Assembly (NCBI GenBank): GCA_003979035.1
Contig: RXOA01000031.1
Span: 1 to 8,118 of the forward strand
Reading direction: 5' to 3'
Origin: Candidatus Bipolaricaulota bacterium
GTDB taxonomy: Bacteria > Bipolaricaulota > Bipolaricaulia > UBA7950 > UBA9294
DNA length: 8,118 nucleotides
This document shows positions 4,796 to 8,118 of the stretch, in pieces. The position numbers were made by a program, and so were the translations under genes. The first letter of the stretch is position 1; each line of letters opens with the position of its first letter. The notes below the pieces were generated by a model. The model was given only the letters and a program-made list of their open reading frames with translations, had not been told where the DNA came from and did no database searches.

Positions 4796-7003
4796 CTATC
4801 CACTTCCGCGCTCGAGCGCATCCAAGATGAACGTCCATCCATCCGTGATCTCCGCCACAAGCTTGCCTCGCGGTTTTCCCAGGCCGTGGCCCGCATTGCG
4901 ATCGACGCGGATAAGAATCGGGGCGGGAGGATCTCCGCTCGATCCGTCCGGTTCCTCGCTCATCGGCTGAGCGTGTTGGAGCGCGGCGGCGAACTTGAAG
5001 CTGTGCGCGGGATACACTCGATCATCGTGATCCCCCGTTGTGACAAGCGTTGCCGGATAGCTCCATCCAGGGCGAATGTTGTGGACTGGAGAGTACCGCC
5101 GGAGGATGGGAAACAGCAGCGGATCATCCGGAGATCCGTAGTCCGACACCCACCCCGCCCCCACCGTGAATCGGTGGAATCGAAGCATGTCCAGTACCCC
5201 GACTGCGGCAAGCACGGCGGCAAAGAGGTCCGGCCTTTGCGTCATACAGGCGCCGACAAGCAATCCCCCGTTGCTGCGTCCTCCGATCGCCAATCGATCG
5301 CGTGTCGCTCGTCCCGACTTCAGCAGCCACTCCGCCGCAGCCATGAAATCGTCGAACACATTCTGCCGGTTCTCGCAGGATCCCGCCGCATGCCAGGCCC
5401 GTCCGTATTCGCCCCCGCCCCGCAGGCACGCCTGCACGAACACCCCGCCCAGATCCATCCACGCCAGATGCGCAAGCTTGAACTGCGGCGACATCGCCAA
5501 GTTGAATCCGCCGTATCCGTATAGGTAGACCGGAGCCGATCCATCATCGGGGACATCCCGCCTTCGGCTCACAAACACCGGAATCTTCGTCCCATCCTTG
5601 CTTTCATAGAAATGGCGTTCCGTGACAAACGCGTTCGAGTCAAACGGAGTCTGCGCTTTGTGGAATGACTTGGATTGACCCTCACGCGTATCGATCTCGA
5701 TGACGGTTCCCGGATCGGCAAACCCTTCAACCACCGCGTAGACCGAGGACGATTCCGCCACGCTCGCAAGGTCGACGATCGCGCCGATCTCCGCCAGCTG
5801 AGGTTGCGCAATCGTCTCCCCACGCCGGTCGGCCACAACAAGCCGCGCCCCGGCATCGTGTAGATAGGCAAGCACGAAGCGGTTTGCCGCGTAGACGGCG
5901 CGATCAAGCGTGTCCTCCCGCTCCGAGACAATTTCAATCCACGTCGAGAGAAACGACGGCTGATCGAAGTCTGTTCCCTGCCCGATCGGGTCGAGATCGA
6001 GATCAAGATCCAGATCAAACGAGACAATCCGCCCTCTTGGAGCCTCTTGTGTCGTTTGAAGAAACAGGCGCGAGCCGTCCGTGCCGATCACATGGTACGC
6101 GGCGCCAAATGATAACAGGACCCCAAACGGCTCTCCCCCCCGATCGTCGAGACGTTGTGCAATCAATCCTGTCTCGCGGTGCGTTCCACGGAAGACCGTC
6201 AACAAGAGGTAGGACTCATCATCCGTAAGCTGGGGCCGGAAGCGCCACTCCGGATGCTCAGGACGCTCATAGATGAGCTCGTCCTCAGCTTGAGAAGTTC
6301 CGAGCCGATGGAACAACACCTTCTGGCAACGGTTGGCTTGCTTGAACTCTTCGCCGTCTTCCGGGGCGCTGTAGCGTGTGTAGTAGAAGCCCAAGCCCAA
6401 GCCCGATTCGAATCCTGATCCTGGCCCTGGTTCTGGTCCTGATCTGCGCTTGCTCCAAACAGGCTGGGTGAATTTGATCCAGTTCAGGACCTCGCCGAAC
6501 TCCTCGCCGGTGTCGACATCCAAGATATGCCATTGCTGCCAATCCGACCCCGCTTCGGAGAGGCCGTACGCCAGCCGGCTGCCGGTCGCATCAGGGGCAA
6601 ACCCGGCGATCGCGACTGTACCCTCCTCGCTCATGGCGTTGGTATCCAAGATGGTTCGTGCGACCGCGTCCGGCTCCGTCTCCATGACGCACAATACCGC
6701 CTGATCAAGAGCAGGGTCATGCCGCAGGAAGAAGCGTCGTCCGCCCCGTTCGATCGGCACCGAGATGGTCTCGTAGGCAGCCAACGCCCCGACACGGTCC
6801 GAGATCTCGCCCCGGCGGGGGCTTCGATCCAGAAACGCTTCCAGCAATGCGTTCTCGGAATCGATCCATGACTGCACTTCGGGAGAATCGATCTCTTCCA
6901 TCCATCGATAGGGGTCGGGAACGGCGAATCCATGCAGCATGTCGACGTGCTGCGAGCGTCGGGCAGCCGGATATTCAAGCCGTTGGCTCGTTAGATCGTT
7001 CAA
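4796..7003 (-). CDS. Prolyl oligopeptidase, peptidase family S9A
   Basis: A 735-residue serine peptidase that should cleave short peptides after proline. The N-terminal part (about 8-80, YPAARR...DPYRWMEE) and the beta-propeller (about 80-450) precede an alpha/beta hydrolase domain. Catalytic Ser577 is in GGRSNGG, Asp660 in GDHDDRV and His706 in NAGHG. Arg662 and Trp618 (GWVSDYG) match the substrate-binding Arg and Trp of porcine enzyme. No signal peptide is seen, so it is likely cytosolic. Two propeller loops carry hexamer-tract insertions: about 186-206 (Gly-Pro/Ser/Leu) and 330-339 (Asp-Leu), where relatives have short turns. They help explain a length slightly above the usual near-700. 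The TTG start at 7003 overlaps the methyltransferase stop, with GAGGA 7 bases upstream, which suggests translational coupling. Confidence 0.95.
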   Translation of the reverse strand: MNDLTSQRLEYPAARRSQHVDMLHGFAVPDPYRWMEEIDSPEVQSWIDSENALLEAFLDRSPRRGEISDRVGALAAYETISVPIERGGRRFFLRHDPALDQAVLCVMETEPDAVARTILDTNAMSEEGTVAIAGFAPDATGSRLAYGLSEAGSDWQQWHILDVDTGEEFGEVLNWIKFTQPVWSKRRSGPEPGPGSGFESGLGLGFYYTRYSAPEDGEEFKQANRCQKVLFHRLGTSQAEDELIYERPEHPEWRFRPQLTDDESYLLLTVFRGTHRETGLIAQRLDDRGGEPFGVLLSFGAAYHVIGTDGSRLFLQTTQEAPRGRIVSFDLDLDLDLDPIGQGTDFDQPSFLSTWIEIVSEREDTLDRAVYAANRFVLAYLHDAGARLVVADRRGETIAQPQLAEIGAIVDLASVAESSSVYAVVEGFADPGTVIEIDTREGQSKSFHKAQTPFDSNAFVTERHFYESKDGTKIPVFVSRRRDVPDDGSAPVYLYGYGGFNLAMSPQFKLAHLAWMDLGGVFVQACLRGGGEYGRAWHAAGSCENRQNVFDDFMAAAEWLLKSGRATRDRLAIGGRSNGGLLVGACMTQRPDLFAAVLAAVGVLDMLRFHRFTVGAGWVSDYGSPDDPLLFPILRRYSPVHNIRPGWSYPATLVTTGDHDDRVYPAHSFKFAAALQHAQPMSEEPDGSSGDPPAPILIRVDRNAGHGLGKPRGKLVAEITDGWTFILDALERGSG
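5987..6016. repeat. Hexamer tract, copy 3, inside the oligopeptidase gene
   Basis: Five units in register: cgggtc, gagatc, gagatc, aagatc, cagatc. It encodes the run DLDLDLDLDP (residues 330-339) in the second half of the propeller. The following residues to about 350 are also beyond what relatives have here, so the insertion may be longer than the recognisable tract. Confidence 0.8.
6387..6446. repeat. Hexamer tract, copy 4, inside the oligopeptidase gene
   Basis: Ten six-base units: aagccc three times, gattcg, aatcct, gatcct, ggccct, ggttct, ggtcct, gatctg. It is translated in a different phase from copy 3, giving alternating Gly with Pro, Ser, Glu, Phe or Leu at about residues 186-206. 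It sits between VWSK and FYYTRY, where relatives have a turn of a few residues. It contains the GATTCGAAT core (6405-6413) shared with the tract at 3109-3174. Confidence 0.82.
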
Positions 7004-7015
7004 GGTTCATTCCTC
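7000..7015 (-). promoter_or_regulatory. Overlapping stop/start (TTGA) with ribosome binding site
   Basis: The methyltransferase stop TGA (7000-7002) overlaps the oligopeptidase TTG start (7001-7003). GAGGA (7011-7015) lies 7 bases before the TTG, inside the methyltransferase coding region. This arrangement is typical of translational coupling within an operon. Confidence 0.75.
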
Positions 7016-7872
7016 GTGGGTTTCTCGGACATTCGCGCATTTGCATCCGTCCGAAGCTTACCTTCGTCCTCATCCGGGAACGGGGCGGCAAGGCAGATCA
7101 CCCGTTGCGCCAGCGAATCGTAGGCACGCATCCGCCAGCCCGAGAATGCTTGCTCGACCGCCATGCCGCACCCGCGGAGGGCTCTTGCCACTTCAACCAT
7201 CTCATAGGCGCGTTGCCGGTGCATCTCAACCACATCATCGCCAAATCGGAACCACGTGACAGCAAGACGTGATGCTCGATCATAGCGCAGCCACTGCGTA
7301 ATCCGCTCCGATCCGATCGTGCGATGCGATGCTCCCCGGGGGTGCGTTTCATACATGGCCGGCGTGGCGAAGTCGAAAACGAACCGTCCGTGATCGCTCA
7401 CCGCATCGCGGACGCAACGAAACGCCGCATGAAGCTCGGGAATCTCCGTCACATAATTGAGAGCATCAAACGTACACGTCACGAGGTCGAACTGCTCCGC
7501 CACGCGAAAACTGCGCATGTCGCCGATGGAGAACGCCACCTTGGCGGGGGCAGCGGTCGTGCGATCAAGACCGATGTCGGTGTCAATCTCAGGACCCGGA
7601 TGGGTTGCGGCCATGGTCTTGCCCCAACCGCTTGCCTTCCTCCTTGCCACGTTGATCATCGCCGGCGACAGATCGATGCCGACAACCTCGTGCCCTCGCC
7701 TTGCAAGCTCCCATGCAAGAAGACCCGTTCCGCAGCCAAGATCGAGAATGCGCTTTCCCCTCTCTTGACCAAGAAGGCGATCCAGCAGCGGGAGGTACGA
7801 ATCCACGGCGTGCCGCCAATCGACGTCGTACACACCACTCAGCCTCTCATAGGCCGCAGCGGTTCGATCCAT
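7000..7872 (-). CDS. Class I SAM-dependent methyltransferase
   Basis: A 290-residue Rossmann-fold methyltransferase of unknown substrate. Seen directly: motif I LDLGCGTG at 43-50; the acidic SAM-ribose residue Asp67 in VVGIDLS; GDMRSF at 118-123 for motif II; the aromatic stretch FDLVTCTFDALNYV at 128-141 for motif IV. The N-terminal AAAYERLSGVYDVDW is common in this broad group. The start at 7872 is chosen because GAGGGGG (7879-7885) lies 6 bases upstream and residue 1 fits family N-termini. A longer frame from GTG 7944 has no ribosome binding site. Residues 81-110 are an extra loop between the helix after motif I and the strand before GDM; its core (91-104) comes from a hexamer tract. A charged tail of about 25 residues ends the protein. 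The stop overlaps the oligopeptidase start. Confidence 0.9.
   Translation of the reverse strand: MDRTAAAYERLSGVYDVDWRHAVDSYLPLLDRLLGQERGKRILDLGCGTGLLAWELARRGHEVVGIDLSPAMINVARRKASGWGKTMAATHPGPEIDTDIGLDRTTAAPAKVAFSIGDMRSFRVAEQFDLVTCTFDALNYVTEIPELHAAFRCVRDAVSDHGRFVFDFATPAMYETHPRGASHRTIGSERITQWLRYDRASRLAVTWFRFGDDVVEMHRQRAYEMVEVARALRGCGMAVEQAFSGWRMRAYDSLAQRVICLAAPFPDEDEGKLRTDANARMSEKPTRNEP
7561..7602. repeat. Hexamer tract, copy 5, inside the methyltransferase gene
   Basis: Seven units in register: gcgatc, aagacc, gatgtc, ggtgtc, aatctc, aggacc, cggatg. It is more diverged than the others but has the same period and the same core positions. It encodes HPGPEIDTDIGLDR (residues 91-104), read in the same phase as the Asp-Leu tract of the oligopeptidase. 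It lies in a loop where related methyltransferases usually have only a few residues. Confidence 0.6.
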
Positions 7873-7986
7873 GTCTTGCCCCCTCGCCACGCCACGCCAT
7901 GCATGCTTGTCTCTCGGCGGACGCGTGTTCACCCGCCCCGCCACATCAGAAAAGCACCGCTCCGAATCGATCGTCCCGACTTGGCG

Positions 7987-8118
7987 AGATCATCTCGACT
8001 GGGCGCAGGAAAGAATCGCCTTCGCTTGGGATGTCCAATAAGAGATCGGATCACGGCGCGCATCGTCCGTCTCATCGACCAACGCTCTCCAAGCATCGTC
8101 GCCAAGCTCGCGATGAAG
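7987..8118 (-). CDS. C-terminal end of an unrecognised protein (5' end beyond window)
   Basis: The last 43 codons of a possible protein that enters from the right edge and stops at TGA 7987-7989. The visible part contains RELGDDAWRALVDETDD and RDPISYWTSQAKAIL, which is acidic and amphipathic and looks more protein-like than either other frame here. One of those frames hits a stop soon; the other is Arg/Ser-rich and runs on into the methyltransferase frame without a start. The gap to the methyltransferase start is 114 bases, so the two could share a transcript. I do not recognise the family. Confidence 0.4.

Noticed and set aside
4670..5524. 284-codon plus-strand open frame
   Set aside because: It is antisense to the catalytic domain of the oligopeptidase, with Arg/His/Pro-rich composition and no family match.
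1..8118. tRNA, rRNA, CRISPR array, insertion sequence or phage genes
   Set aside because: Nothing seen by eye: no tRNA-like cloverleaf, no spaced direct repeats of CRISPR size, no transposase or integrase motifs. The hexamer tracts have no spacers.

Overview
The window is bacterial chromosomal DNA, GC-rich by eye (roughly high fifties percent). Starts are often GTG or TTG with strong purine-rich ribosome binding sites. Every gene I can support lies on the minus strand, so transcription runs from high to low coordinates. I cannot assign a taxon from sequence alone. There are no rRNA, tRNA, CRISPR or transposase genes.

Layout in transcription order: the C-terminal end of an unrecognised protein (7987-8118, runs off the right edge); a class I SAM-dependent methyltransferase (7000-7872); a prolyl oligopeptidase, family S9A (4796-7003), whose TTG start overlaps the methyltransferase stop; an aspartate ammonia-lyase/fumarase-family enzyme, most likely aspartase (3233-4651); a small four-helix membrane protein of the DUF4345 type (2709-3053). 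A 1.4 kb stretch with no convincing gene follows (1285-2708), rich in inverted repeats. It includes a perfect CRP-type palindrome and a leader that can fold in two exclusive ways. After it come a YgjP/DUF45-type zinc metallopeptidase (526-1284) and, running off the left edge, a protein-tyrosine phosphatase with intact WPD-loop and CX5R motifs (1-365).

The most unusual feature is a family of degenerate tracts with a six-base period (plus-strand unit close to NNGATC). Five copies are clear: two in the oligopeptidase gene, one in the methyltransferase gene, one between the aspartase and DUF4345 genes, and one in the long gap. A sixth, weaker candidate lies between the oligopeptidase and aspartase genes. 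The clear tracts are multiples of six bases, so inside genes they keep the frame and encode alternating dipeptides (Asp-Leu, Gly-Pro/Ser, Ile-Asp). The insertions fall where these families normally have short surface loops. Two tracts share a GATTCGAAT core. This looks like an expanding or mobile short repeat that inserts without breaking frame.

The methyltransferase-oligopeptidase pair is probably translationally coupled. The aspartase and DUF4345 genes probably belong to the same transcription unit. A peptide-breakdown role (oligopeptidase releasing residues, aspartase deaminating aspartate to fumarate) is a reasonable guess from order only.
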